Notes: generated from the letters alone by a model not told the origin. Shown: positions 1-9,081, counted from the first letter of the stretch. The stretch is 64,000 bases of DNA from UBA7672 sp047601145 (GCA_047601145.1 JASGJW010000001.1:1302001-1366000), one strand, 5' to 3'. Translations and numbers: made by a program.

Positions 1-1
1 C

Positions 2-217
2 CTGATCCGCACAGAGCATACGGTCGAGATCTACAACGCCATTCCCAACGCCAACCTGGCGATCTTCCCGAACGCGACGCACTTCGTGCCGTACGACGAT
101 CCCGAGCTGTTCAATACGACGGTCGAGCGTTTCTTCACGACGCCGTTCAAGCAGCGGGATCGCATTGCGGATGTGATGGCGTCGCTGGAGAAATTCATGG
201 CTGAAGCTGCAAAGTGA
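2..217 (+). CDS. Alpha/beta hydrolase, C-terminal part (5' end outside window)
   Basis: This is the last 71 codons of a gene that begins before the window and ends at the TGA at 215-217. The sequence NATHFVPYDDP has the form of the catalytic-histidine loop of alpha/beta hydrolases (late strand, then a His near the C terminus), preceded by a strand-like NLAIFP. The substrate cannot be told from this fragment and the nucleophile is not visible. It converges on rppH with only 12 bases between the two stop codons. The family call rests on the His loop and the typical C-terminal helix, so it is moderately sure. Confidence 0.6.
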   Translation: MIRTEHTVEIYNAIPNANLAIFPNATHFVPYDDPELFNTTVERFFTTPFKQRDRIADVMASLEKFMAEAAK

Positions 218-229
218 GCCTGTGGGCCG

Positions 230-748
230 TCAGACCGGTGCAGCCCATTTCGCGAAGCGTCTTGCGACCTCGGTATAGACGGCGGCCTTGAACGGGATCA
301 CCAGGCCGGGCGCGTCTTCCAGCGCGGCCCATTTCCATGCTTCGAATTCGGGCGAGTGGTCGTCGAGGCGGACGTCGGTATCGGAGCCGATGAAGCGGTA
401 GGCGAACCATTTCTGGCGCTGGCCGAAATAGGGGCCGGCGAGCTTGGCCTTCAGCGCGGGCGGGAAGTCGTAGAACAGCCAGGGTTCGAGTTCTTCCAGC
501 AGTTCGACGTGAGTGGCCTTGAGGCCGGTTTCCTCACCGAGTTCGCGGATGGCGGCCTGGACGGGCGTCTCGCCGCGATCGATCCCGCCCTGTGGCATCT
601 GCCAGGCATAGCGCCCTTCGTCCTTGCGGACGCCAGCGCGGCGGCCGACCCAGACATGGCCCTTCTTCGAGAAGATCGCGAGGCCGACATTGGGCCGATA
701 GAGCGATGGGTCACGCCCGCCCTGTTCGGGGAGGGCCTTGTCGATCAC
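230..748 (-). CDS. rppH: RNA pyrophosphohydrolase RppH (Nudix)
   Basis: This 172-residue Nudix hydrolase removes pyrophosphate from the 5' triphosphate end of mRNAs and so opens them to 5'-end-dependent decay in the cytoplasm. The Nudix box lies at about residues 54-76, with GGIDRGE and RELGEETGL giving the G-x5-E-x7-RE-x2-EE-x-G pattern. The N-terminal YRPNVGLAIF and the WQMPQGGID segment are typical of RppH. I chose the GTG at 748 because its GTGA overlaps the stop of the upstream deacetylase gene (TGA at 745-747), which implies translational coupling; the reading frame stays open farther upstream but that part does not resemble RppH. The length matches the usual 160-175 residues. Confidence 0.93.
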   Translation of the reverse strand: MIDKALPEQGGRDPSLYRPNVGLAIFSKKGHVWVGRRAGVRKDEGRYAWQMPQGGIDRGETPVQAAIRELGEETGLKATHVELLEELEPWLFYDFPPALKAKLAGPYFGQRQKWFAYRFIGSDTDVRLDDHSPEFEAWKWAALEDAPGLVIPFKAAVYTEVARRFAKWAAPV

Positions 749-1911
749 GGCTTGCCGCCGCGCGCCGCAACACCGGCAGAAGCCGACGCCGGAGCCAGCT
801 GGTAGCCTTTGGCCTTGAGGCCTTCGGCCCACACGCGAAACTGCTCGATCGTAACCGGGTAGGCGAAGCCGACGCCGATCGCCTTGCCGTTCTGGATGGC
901 GAGGGCTTCAAGGGCGAGGAGTTCGCGATCGATCGCGTCGGCCGAGAGTTCGGCGTCGACGATCCGGTCGGCGATCGTGAAGTCGAGGCCGGTCTGGTCG
1001 GCGACCTGCGGCAGGACCGAGCGGGCTGCGGCGCCATCGTGCAGGAAGACGAGGCCGCGATCCTTGAGGGCTTTCATCACCGGCGTGGCGGCTGTCGAGT
1101 CGGTCGCGAACTTCGCGCCCTGATAGTTGGTGACGCCGAAATAGCCGGTCGCCTTGCCGAGCAGGATGCTGAGACGGCGGACGTTCTCTTCCGCCTTGGC
1201 GGAGGTGACGAGCGTCTGCGGGCCGGTATCGACGTTCGGATAGTCGTAGGCTTCCATCGGAAGCTCGAGCAGGACTTCGTGGCCGGCTGCGCGGGCCTTG
1301 TTGATCCAGCCCTGAAGGTCGTTGGCGTAGGGCACGAAGGACAGCGTCACTTCCGGCGGCAGTTCGTTGATCGCGGCCAGCGTGTGCTTCTGCGTCATGC
1401 CGAGGCCGCCCACGATGAGCGAGATCTTCGGCGTACCGGCGGGGCCAGCGAACGGACGGGCATAGGCTTCGGCAGGCGTGCGGCCATCGGGGCCGATCTT
1501 CGGCAGGTCGCCCGCGGCGGTGCGCTCGAAGAAGCCGGCGAGCGGCGCGCGCGGCAGGGCGGCGGCTGTCGTCGTGGAATTGGTGGAGATCTCGGTAACG
1601 GTCATGTTGGCTTCGCCGCCATCGCCGCCGCCTTCAGAGATCGAGTCGTCATACTCGACGCCAAGGCTGGGCTTGGCGGCGGCGTCATTCAGCGCTTCAG
1701 GCGAAAGTCGGTTCTTGAGGAGCGGCGGCGGGCCGTTCTGGTCGGGCAGGAGGACGAGGTCGATGCGCGGGCTGCCGGCGTCGGCATCGCCGAACAGGAA
1801 GGCCGTGCCGATGGCGCCGGTTGCAAGCGTTCCGAAGGCAGCCAGGCTGAGCGCGACATGGCTCAGGCCAGTGCGAAGCGCGGAGCCGTCAGCCGTTTTT
1901 GACGCAGACAT
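745..1911 (-). CDS. Divergent polysaccharide deacetylase family protein (YibQ/DUF610-like)
   Basis: A 388-residue membrane-anchored protein. One N-terminal transmembrane segment lies near residues 15-45 (SHVALSLAAFGTLATGAIG), then a low-complexity linker, then a deacetylase-like fold of about 230 residues starting at KISLIVGGLGM. Further family-like stretches are LSFVPYAND, GHEVLLELPMEAYDYPN and GKAIGVGFAYPVTIE. The family resembles NodB polysaccharide deacetylases but lacks the usual metal-site pattern; its biochemical role is unsettled, and the envC/ctpA neighbourhood points to peptidoglycan or envelope work. The ATG at 1911 is preferred over one 18 bases upstream because AGAGGA stands just before it. 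It overlaps rppH by four bases. Confidence 0.85.
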   Translation of the reverse strand: MSASKTADGSALRTGLSHVALSLAAFGTLATGAIGTAFLFGDADAGSPRIDLVLLPDQNGPPPLLKNRLSPEALNDAAAKPSLGVEYDDSISEGGGDGGEANMTVTEISTNSTTTAAALPRAPLAGFFERTAAGDLPKIGPDGRTPAEAYARPFAGPAGTPKISLIVGGLGMTQKHTLAAINELPPEVTLSFVPYANDLQGWINKARAAGHEVLLELPMEAYDYPNVDTGPQTLVTSAKAEENVRRLSILLGKATGYFGVTNYQGAKFATDSTAATPVMKALKDRGLVFLHDGAAARSVLPQVADQTGLDFTIADRIVDAELSADAIDRELLALEALAIQNGKAIGVGFAYPVTIEQFRVWAEGLKAKGYQLAPASASAGVAARGGKP

Positions 1912-2082
1912 GCAGGTCCTCTCATACACCCCCAGCCCAAGAGACGAACCTTCGCCACATAGCGTTAAGAACGCGGTAACGCGGCTGCGGCGGTTTGGCC
2001 GGCGAGATGTCTGGAATCGTTGGGGAATTTGCCGGACAGGGCAAGAGTCACGCGGCCGCAGGCTTTACCGCAGACGAAATGA

Positions 2083-2109
2083 AAAGGCCCGGCGCTTGGC
2101 CGGGCCTTT
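2083..2109 (-). terminator. Rho-independent terminator after ctpA
   Basis: An 11-bp perfect stem (AAAGGCCCGGC / GCCGGGCCTTT) with a 5-base loop lies just past the ctpA stop. Read on the minus strand the hairpin ends in TTTTC, so it should end ctpA transcripts before the deacetylase gene. Confidence 0.85.
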
Positions 2110-2130
2110 CCGTCCTGGTTGCCGAAAGCC

Positions 2131-3495
2131 TTACGGCGTCGCCGGAGCGATGGCCGGAGCCGTCGCCGCGGTGGTCGTGCGCGGCTTGGGAATGGCCTTG
2201 CCGGCGTGGATCAGCGCGACCGCCTGGTCGAGCTGGTAGTCCTCGCCCTTGTAGTCGGCCGGCGGCATGTCGGCCGGAACGTGCGGGGGCTTGCGCTCGG
2301 CGCCTTGCTCGTTCTCCAGCGCGTGCGGCAGGGCCGCTTCGCTGTAGCGCGCGGCGCGCGTCTTGAGCTCGGTGATATCCTTGTCGGACAGGCGGACGGC
2401 AGCGACCTCGAAGTCGGGGTCGATCCCGGCGCCCTGGATCGAGCGGCCAGACGGCGTGTAGTAGCGCGATGTGGTGAGACGCATCGCGCCCTTGTTGGGG
2501 CCGAGAGGCAGGACGGTCTGCACCGAACCCTTGCCGAACGAGGTCACGCCCATGACGACCGCACGCTGGCGGTCCTGCAGGGCGCCTGCGACGATTTCCG
2601 CCGCCGAAGCCGAGCCGTTGTTCACGAGCACGACGACGGGCAGCTGGTCCGGGAAACGCGAAGCGCGGACGGCGTTGTAGCGCTTGGAGTCGACGTCGTG
2701 ACGGCCGCGTGTGGAGACGACTTCACCGCCATTGACGAAGCGCGATGTCACTTCGATCGAGGCTTCGAGCAGGCCGCCCGGGTTGTCGCGCAGGTCGAGC
2801 ACGAGGCCTTTCAGCGGACCCTTGCGGACGTTCTCGATAGCCTTGTCGAGCGCCTTCACGGTCTGCTCGTTGAAGGTGGTGACGCGGATGTAGCCGATGT
2901 CATTGCCGACGGTCTTCGATTTCACGACCTCGGGGCGAATGACTTCGCGGGTGAGGCTGACGTCGAACGGCTCGACATTCTCCCGCACGACTGTGACCGA
3001 GAGATTGGAACCAACAGCCCCGCGCATCTGTTTCACGGCGTCGTTCAGCGGCAGGCCGACGATGGACTTGCCGTCGATGGCGGTGAGGTAGTCGCCGGAC
3101 TTGATGCCGGCGCGCGATGCGGGCGTGCCGTCCATCGGGGAGACGACCTTCACGAAGCCATCCTGCGCCGTGACCTCGATGCCGAGACCGCCGTATTCGC
3201 CGGAGGTCTGCGCCTGCATGTCCTTGAAGTCGTCCGGATCCAGATAGCTGGAGTGCGGATCGAGCGAGGCGAGCATGCCGTTGATCGCAGCCTCGATCGC
3301 TTCGCCTTCATCGAATTCGGTGACGTAGTTGGCCTGGGCCTTGGCGACGATCTCGGCGAACAGCTCGAGATGCTTGAAGGTCTGAGCGCGTTTCTCGGAC
3401 GCGGTCGAGTTCGTCGTGACCGCGAAAGCGGAGACGCCAAGCGTGGCTCCCAACAGGCCCGCGCCGATGATCGGGCCCAACAACCACTTGCGCAT
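2131..3495 (-). CDS. ctpA: Carboxy-terminal processing protease, S41 family (CtpA)
   Basis: A 454-residue periplasmic serine protease with a PDZ domain that trims or degrades envelope proteins. The N terminus carries a signal or anchor segment (MRKWLLGPIIGAGLLGATLG). The PDZ domain covers about residues 95-175 (GLGIEV, GDYLTAIDGK). The catalytic core has the Ser-Lys dyad: Ser295 in NNGSASAAEIV and Lys322 in SFGKGSVQ. DLRDNPGGLL is the usual S41 strand. The Ala/Pro/Thr-rich tail is low complexity. The ATG at 3495 is preferred because GAGGAG lies 9 bases upstream; a TTG 21 bases earlier is possible. In related bacteria ctpA sits next to envC and rlmH, as here, and a terminator hairpin follows. 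Confidence 0.94.
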   Translation of the reverse strand: MRKWLLGPIIGAGLLGATLGVSAFAVTTNSTASEKRAQTFKHLELFAEIVAKAQANYVTEFDEGEAIEAAINGMLASLDPHSSYLDPDDFKDMQAQTSGEYGGLGIEVTAQDGFVKVVSPMDGTPASRAGIKSGDYLTAIDGKSIVGLPLNDAVKQMRGAVGSNLSVTVVRENVEPFDVSLTREVIRPEVVKSKTVGNDIGYIRVTTFNEQTVKALDKAIENVRKGPLKGLVLDLRDNPGGLLEASIEVTSRFVNGGEVVSTRGRHDVDSKRYNAVRASRFPDQLPVVVLVNNGSASAAEIVAGALQDRQRAVVMGVTSFGKGSVQTVLPLGPNKGAMRLTTSRYYTPSGRSIQGAGIDPDFEVAAVRLSDKDITELKTRAARYSEAALPHALENEQGAERKPPHVPADMPPADYKGEDYQLDQAVALIHAGKAIPKPRTTTAATAPAIAPATP

Positions 3496-3632
3496 GTCGC
3501 GCTGCTCCTCTGACAAGAGTCCCGCCGACCGTTACTTTGCCTTCATCTGCGCGGAACTCAACAACATTGAGACTTATCCGGGCGACTTTAGGCACTACAG
3601 TTCGCCGCAGGGCTGAAGGTGTCGGACAACCT

Positions 3633-4844
3633 TCAACCGCGCTGACCAAGCCATTTCTCAGGGTCCACAGGCTGACCCTTCCGCCTTACTTCCAGATAAA
3701 GTTCTGGAGATGGCGACTTCCGGTCGGCCATGCGGCCTATGGGCTCGCCGGCCAGGACCCACTGTCCTGCTTCGGGATAAAGGGCGTCAAGGCCGGCCAC
3801 GACCACAAGCACGTCATTGCCGACATCGAGAATGACCATCTGGCCGTATGAGCGGAAGACCCCGGAGTATTGCACCCGGGCATCCAGCGGGGCGACCACC
3901 TGGGCGGCGGCGCGGGTGGCAAGCGTGAGGCCTTCCTGCTTCGCGCCATCGATGGTCTGGCCGAAGCGGTGGAGGCGGGTTCCGACGGCGGGTTGGACGG
4001 GGGGGCCTGCGGCGGCGGGCGGCTTGGCGGCGACTGCGGCAGGCGGTTTCCCTAGCGTGGTCGAAGGCTTGGTCGTTGATGGTTTCGCAGCCGGCTTGCC
4101 GGCGGGCGGCTTCACCGACGGCTTTGCGGGAGCAGCCTTCGCGAGCTTGTCGAGCAGGTCGCGCAGGGTCTGGGCTTCATCAGCAAGCCGTTTGGATTCG
4201 GCGCGGGCGGCGTCGGTCTCCGCGGCAAGGGCGGCGAGGGCGCGGCGTTTCTCGGCGGCGAGCGCGTTGATCTCCTCGCGCCGCGCAGAAAGCGCGCCGG
4301 TGGCGGAGGCAAGGTTGGTCTGCTGCATGCGCGTTTCGGCGGCGAGACGATTGAGCGTGTCGATCTGCTGCTTCAGTTCGGCGGCGCGCTGCGACAGGGC
4401 CGGAGCTGCGTCCGACATGAGGATTGCAGCGCGAACGGCGGCGGCGGAGTCTTCCGGGCTGGTGGCAAGTGCAGGCGGCTTGCGCGAGCCGAACGTCATC
4501 AGGGCGGCGAGCAGATCGTCGAGCGCGGCCTGGTCGGCGGAGAGGGCGGTGGAGGCGGTTTCGGTTTCATCGGCCAGGATCATCAGCTGTTCCTCGGCGG
4601 CGTAGGCCGCTTCCTCGCGGGCGGTCGAGTCGGAGGCCGCGGCGATGAGGTCAGTGTCGATCTCGGAGAGGTCGCGGGCGGCAGCGCTGGACTTGGCTTC
4701 AAGCTGCTTCAGGCGTGCGACTGCGGCGTCCCGGGCGGCTTCGGCCTTCTTGAGATCATCCTGGGTAAAGCTCTTCGGAGCCGCACGGGACTGGGCCAGG
4801 GCGGGCATCGCAAGCAGCAACAGGGCGAGGGCGAGCCTACGCAT
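3633..4844 (-). CDS. envC: Murein hydrolase activator EnvC family (degenerate LytM/M23)
   Basis: A 403-residue exported protein with a signal peptide (LALALLLLAMPALAQS), a long Ala/Lys/Glu-rich coiled coil over about residues 25-235, a Pro/Lys/Ala linker and a C-terminal M23/LytM domain (about 280-400). The LytM domain lacks the metal ligands of active endopeptidases: the final H-x-H position reads VVVAGLD, while PELYLEVRRKGQPVDPEKWL is kept. That matches EnvC-type proteins, which activate amidases rather than cut peptidoglycan, so a role in daughter-cell separation is likely. The ATG at 4844 overlaps the rlmH stop by one base (TGATG); a GTG three bases earlier gives a GTGA overlap. Confidence 0.88.
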   Translation of the reverse strand: MRRLALALLLLAMPALAQSRAAPKSFTQDDLKKAEAARDAAVARLKQLEAKSSAAARDLSEIDTDLIAAASDSTAREEAAYAAEEQLMILADETETASTALSADQAALDDLLAALMTFGSRKPPALATSPEDSAAAVRAAILMSDAAPALSQRAAELKQQIDTLNRLAAETRMQQTNLASATGALSARREEINALAAEKRRALAALAAETDAARAESKRLADEAQTLRDLLDKLAKAAPAKPSVKPPAGKPAAKPSTTKPSTTLGKPPAAVAAKPPAAAGPPVQPAVGTRLHRFGQTIDGAKQEGLTLATRAAAQVVAPLDARVQYSGVFRSYGQMVILDVGNDVLVVVAGLDALYPEAGQWVLAGEPIGRMADRKSPSPELYLEVRRKGQPVDPEKWLGQRG

Positions 4845-5299
4845 CACTCACGGTGGTAGGGTGATCCGGCCTCGATCGAAAGGGCGCGGTAGACCTGTTC
4901 GGCGATCAGCACGCGGACAAGGCGGTGGGGCCAGGTCTGGACGCCGAAACTGATTGTGTGGCGGGCGGCGGCTGCCACGGCGGGCGAGGTTCCGTCGGCG
5001 CCGCCGATGACGAAGCTGACCGCGTCCTCGCCGGCGTCGCGCCAGCGGGCGAGACGTTTCGACAGGTCCTGCGAAGTCCACGCTTCGCCGCGCTCATCGA
5101 GGCGGATCAGGATGCCGGAATGCTTCGCCAGCAGGCGTGTGCCTTCGTCTTCCTTCGAAGAGGACGTGATCTCGACTTCCTCGACAGCGCGATAGCCGAG
5201 CTGTTTCCCACTTTTCTGCGCGCGCGCGAGATAATCGTCGACGAGCTCACGCTCCGGCCCGTCTTTCATGCGGCCGACGCAGAGGATGCGAATGCGCAA
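4844..5299 (-). CDS. rlmH: 23S rRNA (pseudouridine1915-N3)-methyltransferase RlmH
   Basis: A 151-residue SPOUT methyltransferase that methylates pseudouridine 1915 in helix 69 of 23S rRNA on the assembled ribosome. Diagnostic stretches are the start RIRILCVGRMKDG, the SAM-binding FVIGGADG and the C-terminal AEQVYRALSIEAGSPYHRE, ending in the family's PYH-x-E. Length is standard. The start must be the TTG at 5297-5299: the only upstream in-frame codons are four sense codons and then the TAG that ends rsfS. No clear Shine-Dalgarno sequence precedes it, so translation may be coupled to rsfS 12 bases upstream. envC overlaps its stop. Confidence 0.94.
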   Translation of the reverse strand: MRIRILCVGRMKDGPERELVDDYLARAQKSGKQLGYRAVEEVEITSSSKEDEGTRLLAKHSGILIRLDERGEAWTSQDLSKRLARWRDAGEDAVSFVIGGADGTSPAVAAAARHTISFGVQTWPHRLVRVLIAEQVYRALSIEAGSPYHRE

Positions 5300-5311
5300 G
5301 GCGTGGTCGCG

Positions 5312-5746
5312 CTAGTTGGCGGCGGCGGCGCGTGCGGTCGGCGGGGCGTCGGACGCCCAGATACGCTCGAGATTGTAGAACTCGCGCACCTCCGGCCGGA
5401 AGATGTGGACGATGATGTCGCCGCCATCGATCAGCACCCAGTCGGCATTGGGCAGGCCTTCGACGCGCACCTTCGGAGCGCCGACTTCCTTAAGTTTGCG
5501 GGACACCTTGTCGGCAAGCGCTGCGACGTGGCGGGCCGAACGGCCGGAGGCGACCACCATGGCGTCAGCCATCGGCGATTTTCCGGCGAGCGGGATGTTG
5601 AGAATGTTCTCGGCCTTGTCGTCTTCGAGCTGCTGGGCAACCAGGGCGGCCAGTTCGAGCGGATCAGGTGTGGCCGGCGCGGGCGGTGTGGAGACCGGCT
5701 TGGAGTCAGAACTCTTGCCGGACTTGGAGCTGCGAACTGCGGACAG
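5312..5746 (-). CDS. rsfS: Ribosomal silencing factor RsfS, apparent CTG start
   Basis: RsfS (Iojap/YbeB) binds uL14 on the 50S subunit and blocks subunit joining when nutrients run out. The conserved core is visible: LEDDKAENILNIPLAGKSPM, then ADAMVVASGRSARHVAALAD, then ADWVLIDGGDIIVHIF and VREFYNLERIW. The only ATG (5572) lies inside the conserved domain and would delete its first strand and helix. The same frame stays open upstream to a TAG at 5783-5785 with no ATG, GTG or TTG. A CTG at 5744-5746 follows AGAGGAA with about 8 bases spacing and gives 144 residues, with a Ser/Lys/Pro-rich leader before the domain. The identity is sure; the start is inferred. nadD, its usual partner, is 8.9 kb upstream. 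Confidence 0.88.
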   Translation of the reverse strand: MSAVRSSKSGKSSDSKPVSTPPAPATPDPLELAALVAQQLEDDKAENILNIPLAGKSPMADAMVVASGRSARHVAALADKVSRKLKEVGAPKVRVEGLPNADWVLIDGGDIIVHIFRPEVREFYNLERIWASDAPPTARAAAAN

Positions 5747-5997
5747 GGCGGGTTCCTCTGGGCTGTTGAACGTGGCGGAAGGCTAGCACGTGGGGGCTTT
5801 GGGAACGAGGGGAAAGGGGCAGTCGACGTCTCATTTGCAAAGCTATCCAATCACCGCCCTGAACGTGTCGCTGGATCGAGCCCGAGCATGGGCAAGCAGA
5901 AATTCTAAAGCCTAATAATACTACCGAGTTGGTCGTGTTTAGGTTTGTCATGTCCTTCGTGAACGCAGGGATGCCTGCGCTGAAAGGAGGACGGGCC

Positions 5998-8469
5998 ATG
6001 GCGCGTGACATTGAAACTACACGGTATCAGTCGAGTAACCGTATCCGTTACGGCATTTCCTTTGCTGCGCTTGCGTTCTTCCTCTCCGCTCCCGCCCTGG
6101 CGCAGAGCGGGCCGGGGCAGCCGCCCGCCCCGGAAACTGTCGCGGCTGAAGCCGGCCCGAGCGCCGATGACCAGCAGCCTCCCGCCATTCCGCCCGCCCT
6201 GCAGCCGGGCGATCGCGTCACCGTAACCGCCCGCCGGATCGAGGAAGACGTCCAGGACGTGCCGATCCCGGTCGCCGTGCTGACCGAGGAGTTCCTCGCA
6301 GATTCGGGCTCCTACAATGCCGGCAAGCTGGCGCAGACGGTGCCGTCAGTTCAGTTCTATTCAACGAACCCGCGCAACTCGGCGATCAACATCCGCGGTC
6401 TTGGCGCGCCGTTTGGCTTGACCAATGACGGTATCGAGCAGGGCGTCGGCCTCTATGTCGACGGCGTCTATTTCGCGCGGCCGGCGTCAGCGACGCTGGA
6501 CTTCCTCGATGTGCAGCAGATCGAAGTGCTGCGCGGACCGCAGGGCACGCTCTATGGCAAGAACACCACGGCGGGCGCCGTCAACGTCACGACCAAGTCG
6601 CCCGAGTTCGAGCCGTCGACCGATGTCGAGCTGAGCTTCGGCAATTACGGCTTCCTCCAGGCCAAGGCGACGGCCACCGGTCCGATAACGGACACGCTCG
6701 CCTACCGGCTTTCGTTCTCCGGAACGCAGCGCGACGGCGTGCTCACGGATGTCAAAACCGGCGGGGATCTCAACGACCAGAACAATACCGGCGCGCGGCT
6801 CCAGTTGCTCTGGAACGCCAGCGACACGCTGCGTGTGAAACTCTCGGCCGACAACACGGTGCAGCGGCCAAACGGGTATGCCTCGATCTTCGCAGGCGTT
6901 GCACCCACGCAGCGGCCGTTGAATCGGCAATACGCTGCCCAGGCGGCCTTCTTCAATTACGCCCCGCCCAGCACCAACCCGTTCGATCGGCTTTCCGATC
7001 TGGACACGCCGCACCGCTCCTACCAGGACCTTGGGGGTATTGCGCTCAACGCCGACTGGGACATCGGTCCCGGCACGCTCACCTCGATTACGGCGTGGCG
7101 CTACTGGCTGTGGGACCCTTCGAACGATCGCGACTTCCTCGGTCTGCCGATCACAACGCTGTCGCAGAACCCCTCGAAGCAATTCCAGTGGTCGCAGGAG
7201 CTGCGTTTCGCTGCTTCGATCAACGATGACATCAAGTTCGTCGCTGGAGCTTTCTGGTTCAGGCAGGTGACCAAGACGCTGGGCCGGCAACAGCAGGGAT
7301 CGGCGGCGTGGCGCTTCCTCCTCAACCCGAACGCCGCCGCGCAGACACCGGGGCTACTGGATGGTTATGGCCAGAAGACCGACATTCTTTCCGATCACAC
7401 CAGCGCAGCCCTGTTCGGACAGCTCGAGTGGAACCTCACCGACAAGCTGCGGATCATTCCGGGCCTGCGTCTGAACTACGACGAGAAAAAGGGACACTAT
7501 ATCGCCACCACCTATGGCGGTCTGCAAACTACCAACACGGCCCTGATCGCGCTCCAGCAGAGCGTTCTGGCGCCGCAGAACTATGCGACGTCAGGCGACG
7601 ACACCAACGTATCGGGCAACCTCACCATCGCCTACGAGGTGACGCCCGAGATCAACGCCTATGCGACCTACGCGACCGCGTTCAAGACGTTCGGCCTCAA
7701 CAACAACGGCCTGCCGCTTGACGCCAACAACCAGCCCGCGCTTTCGGCGGCGACCGTGAAGCCAGAGGACGAGAAGCACATCGAGATCGGCCTCAAGACG
7801 CGGCCTCTGCCGGGCCTGACGGCCAACTTCACGCTCTATCGGACAGAGATCGACGACTTCCAGGCCAACGTCGTCAACGGGCAGGTTGGCGTGCTCCGCG
7901 GCTATCTCGCCAATGCAGAGAAAGTCCGCGTACAGGGCGCCGAATTCGACGCCAACTGGCGTGTGAACGACAACCTGACGCTCTATGGCAACGCGGCGTG
8001 GACGGATGGCGAATATGTGTCCTTCCCGGATGCGCCACCGCCGCTGGAGCTGTCGGGTGGGTCTGTTCCGCTGGCGCCCGGCCTTGGTATCGGCGTGTTC
8101 GACGCCTCGCATACCCGCCTGCCTGGTCTTTCCAAATGGGCAGGCTCGTTCGGAGGCGAGTGGACGCAACCGGCCTCGTTCGGCAAGCGCGACGGCGAGC
8201 TCTTCATCGCCGCCGATGCGAGCTATCGCTCGGACTTCTCCTCCAGCCCGACTGCATCCTCCTACCTCAACATCGACGCCTATACGCTGATCAATGCGCG
8301 CGCCGGCTTCCGGGGGGATGATGGCTGGGATGTCTTTGTCTGGGGCCGCAACCTGGCGGACGAGGAGTATTTCGAGATCCTGTCAGCGGGCGGATCCAGC
8401 TCGGGCTACTATGCGGGTCTGCCCGGCGATCCGCGCACCTATGGCGTCACGCTGAGAGGGAGTTTCTAG
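5998..8469 (+). CDS. TonB-dependent outer-membrane receptor
   Basis: An 823-residue outer-membrane receptor that would import a ligand with TonB-ExbBD energy. It has a signal peptide (GISFAALAFFLSAPALAQ), a plug domain from DRVTVTARRIEEDVQDVPIP through IEVLRGPQGTLYGKNTTAGA (the usual plug end), and a long beta-barrel ending in aromatic YGVTLRGSF, the outer-membrane insertion signal. The ATG at 5998 follows AAAGGAGG at good spacing. The ligand is unknown; no siderophore or sugar gene is adjacent. The type is common in sphingomonads and Caulobacterales. The gene is on the opposite strand to the housekeeping genes on either side and splits rsfS from nadD with the rest of this block. Confidence 0.93.
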   Translation: MARDIETTRYQSSNRIRYGISFAALAFFLSAPALAQSGPGQPPAPETVAAEAGPSADDQQPPAIPPALQPGDRVTVTARRIEEDVQDVPIPVAVLTEEFLADSGSYNAGKLAQTVPSVQFYSTNPRNSAINIRGLGAPFGLTNDGIEQGVGLYVDGVYFARPASATLDFLDVQQIEVLRGPQGTLYGKNTTAGAVNVTTKSPEFEPSTDVELSFGNYGFLQAKATATGPITDTLAYRLSFSGTQRDGVLTDVKTGGDLNDQNNTGARLQLLWNASDTLRVKLSADNTVQRPNGYASIFAGVAPTQRPLNRQYAAQAAFFNYAPPSTNPFDRLSDLDTPHRSYQDLGGIALNADWDIGPGTLTSITAWRYWLWDPSNDRDFLGLPITTLSQNPSKQFQWSQELRFAASINDDIKFVAGAFWFRQVTKTLGRQQQGSAAWRFLLNPNAAAQTPGLLDGYGQKTDILSDHTSAALFGQLEWNLTDKLRIIPGLRLNYDEKKGHYIATTYGGLQTTNTALIALQQSVLAPQNYATSGDDTNVSGNLTIAYEVTPEINAYATYATAFKTFGLNNNGLPLDANNQPALSAATVKPEDEKHIEIGLKTRPLPGLTANFTLYRTEIDDFQANVVNGQVGVLRGYLANAEKVRVQGAEFDANWRVNDNLTLYGNAAWTDGEYVSFPDAPPPLELSGGSVPLAPGLGIGVFDASHTRLPGLSKWAGSFGGEWTQPASFGKRDGELFIAADASYRSDFSSSPTASSYLNIDAYTLINARAGFRGDDGWDVFVWGRNLADEEYFEILSAGGSSSGYYAGLPGDPRTYGVTLRGSF

Positions 8470-8619
8470 AACGGAATTCCGCCACGCGCCTCCCCGGTGC
8501 GCGCGCGGATAGAGGGGCGGGTCGCACCTGACTGCGGCCTGCCGGTCCCGGCCCCCGTCCGGAATGGGATCAAGTCAGCGGCCGCGTCGACGTCCTCCCG
8601 CGGCCCGCCCCTCGACCAG

Positions 8620-9081
8620 CTACGCGCGCTCATGCTTCATCGGCGGGGCGCGATCGTATGAGACGGAGCCGGGTTTGACCGCCTCGCCGCATTCCGAGCA
8701 GGAGACGATGGGGCGGAAGCGGTGGCCGCATTCGGTGTGGCGGCGGCCCCAGCGATAGACCTTCGTGGGCAGGTGCGTCTCCGCCCAGTCCGCCATAACC
8801 ATCAGGACCGGACGCAGCGCTTCGCCGCGTTTCGTCAGCCGGTATTCATAGCGGGGCGGGTGGACCTCGTATTGCACCTTCTCGAACACCTCATGTTCGA
8901 CCAGATGCGCCAGCCGGTCCGACAGGATGGCGCGGGACGCACGCGTCGATTGCAGGAATTCATCGAACTTTGCCGCACCGCGGATCGCATCCCGCAGGAT
9001 CAGGATCGTCCAGGCATCGCCGATCACCGACATGGCCTGCGCCACGGGGCAGGGAATGGCGTCGATCTCGCTCCAGCGCAT
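8620..9081 (-). CDS. HxlR-family winged-helix transcriptional regulator
   Basis: A 153-residue regulator. The HxlR winged helix covers about residues 10-105: CPVAQAMSVIGDAWTILILR, then FDEFLQST, ILSDRLAHLVE and the wing PPRYEYRLTKRGEALRPVL. A C-terminal extension has four Cys/His positions (ECGHRFRP, CSECGEAV) like a small zinc ribbon, seen in some HxlR proteins. The ATG at 9081 follows GGGAG; an earlier in-frame start has no ribosome site. It is divergent from the next TonB-type receptor, and a perfect 17-bp inverted repeat sits between them, so it probably controls that gene and perhaps itself. Confidence 0.9.
   Translation of the reverse strand: MRWSEIDAIPCPVAQAMSVIGDAWTILILRDAIRGAAKFDEFLQSTRASRAILSDRLAHLVEHEVFEKVQYEVHPPRYEYRLTKRGEALRPVLMVMADWAETHLPTKVYRWGRRHTECGHRFRPIVSCSECGEAVKPGSVSYDRAPPMKHERA

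Noticed and set aside
2119..3513. A 464-codon plus-strand open frame over ctpA
   Set aside because: Shadow of the S41 protease, which has PDZ and catalytic motifs on the minus strand.
3555..3580. CTCAA-N5-TTGAG inverted repeat between ctpA and envC
   Set aside because: Five-base arms are expected by chance at this density; no regulator or T tract adjoins.
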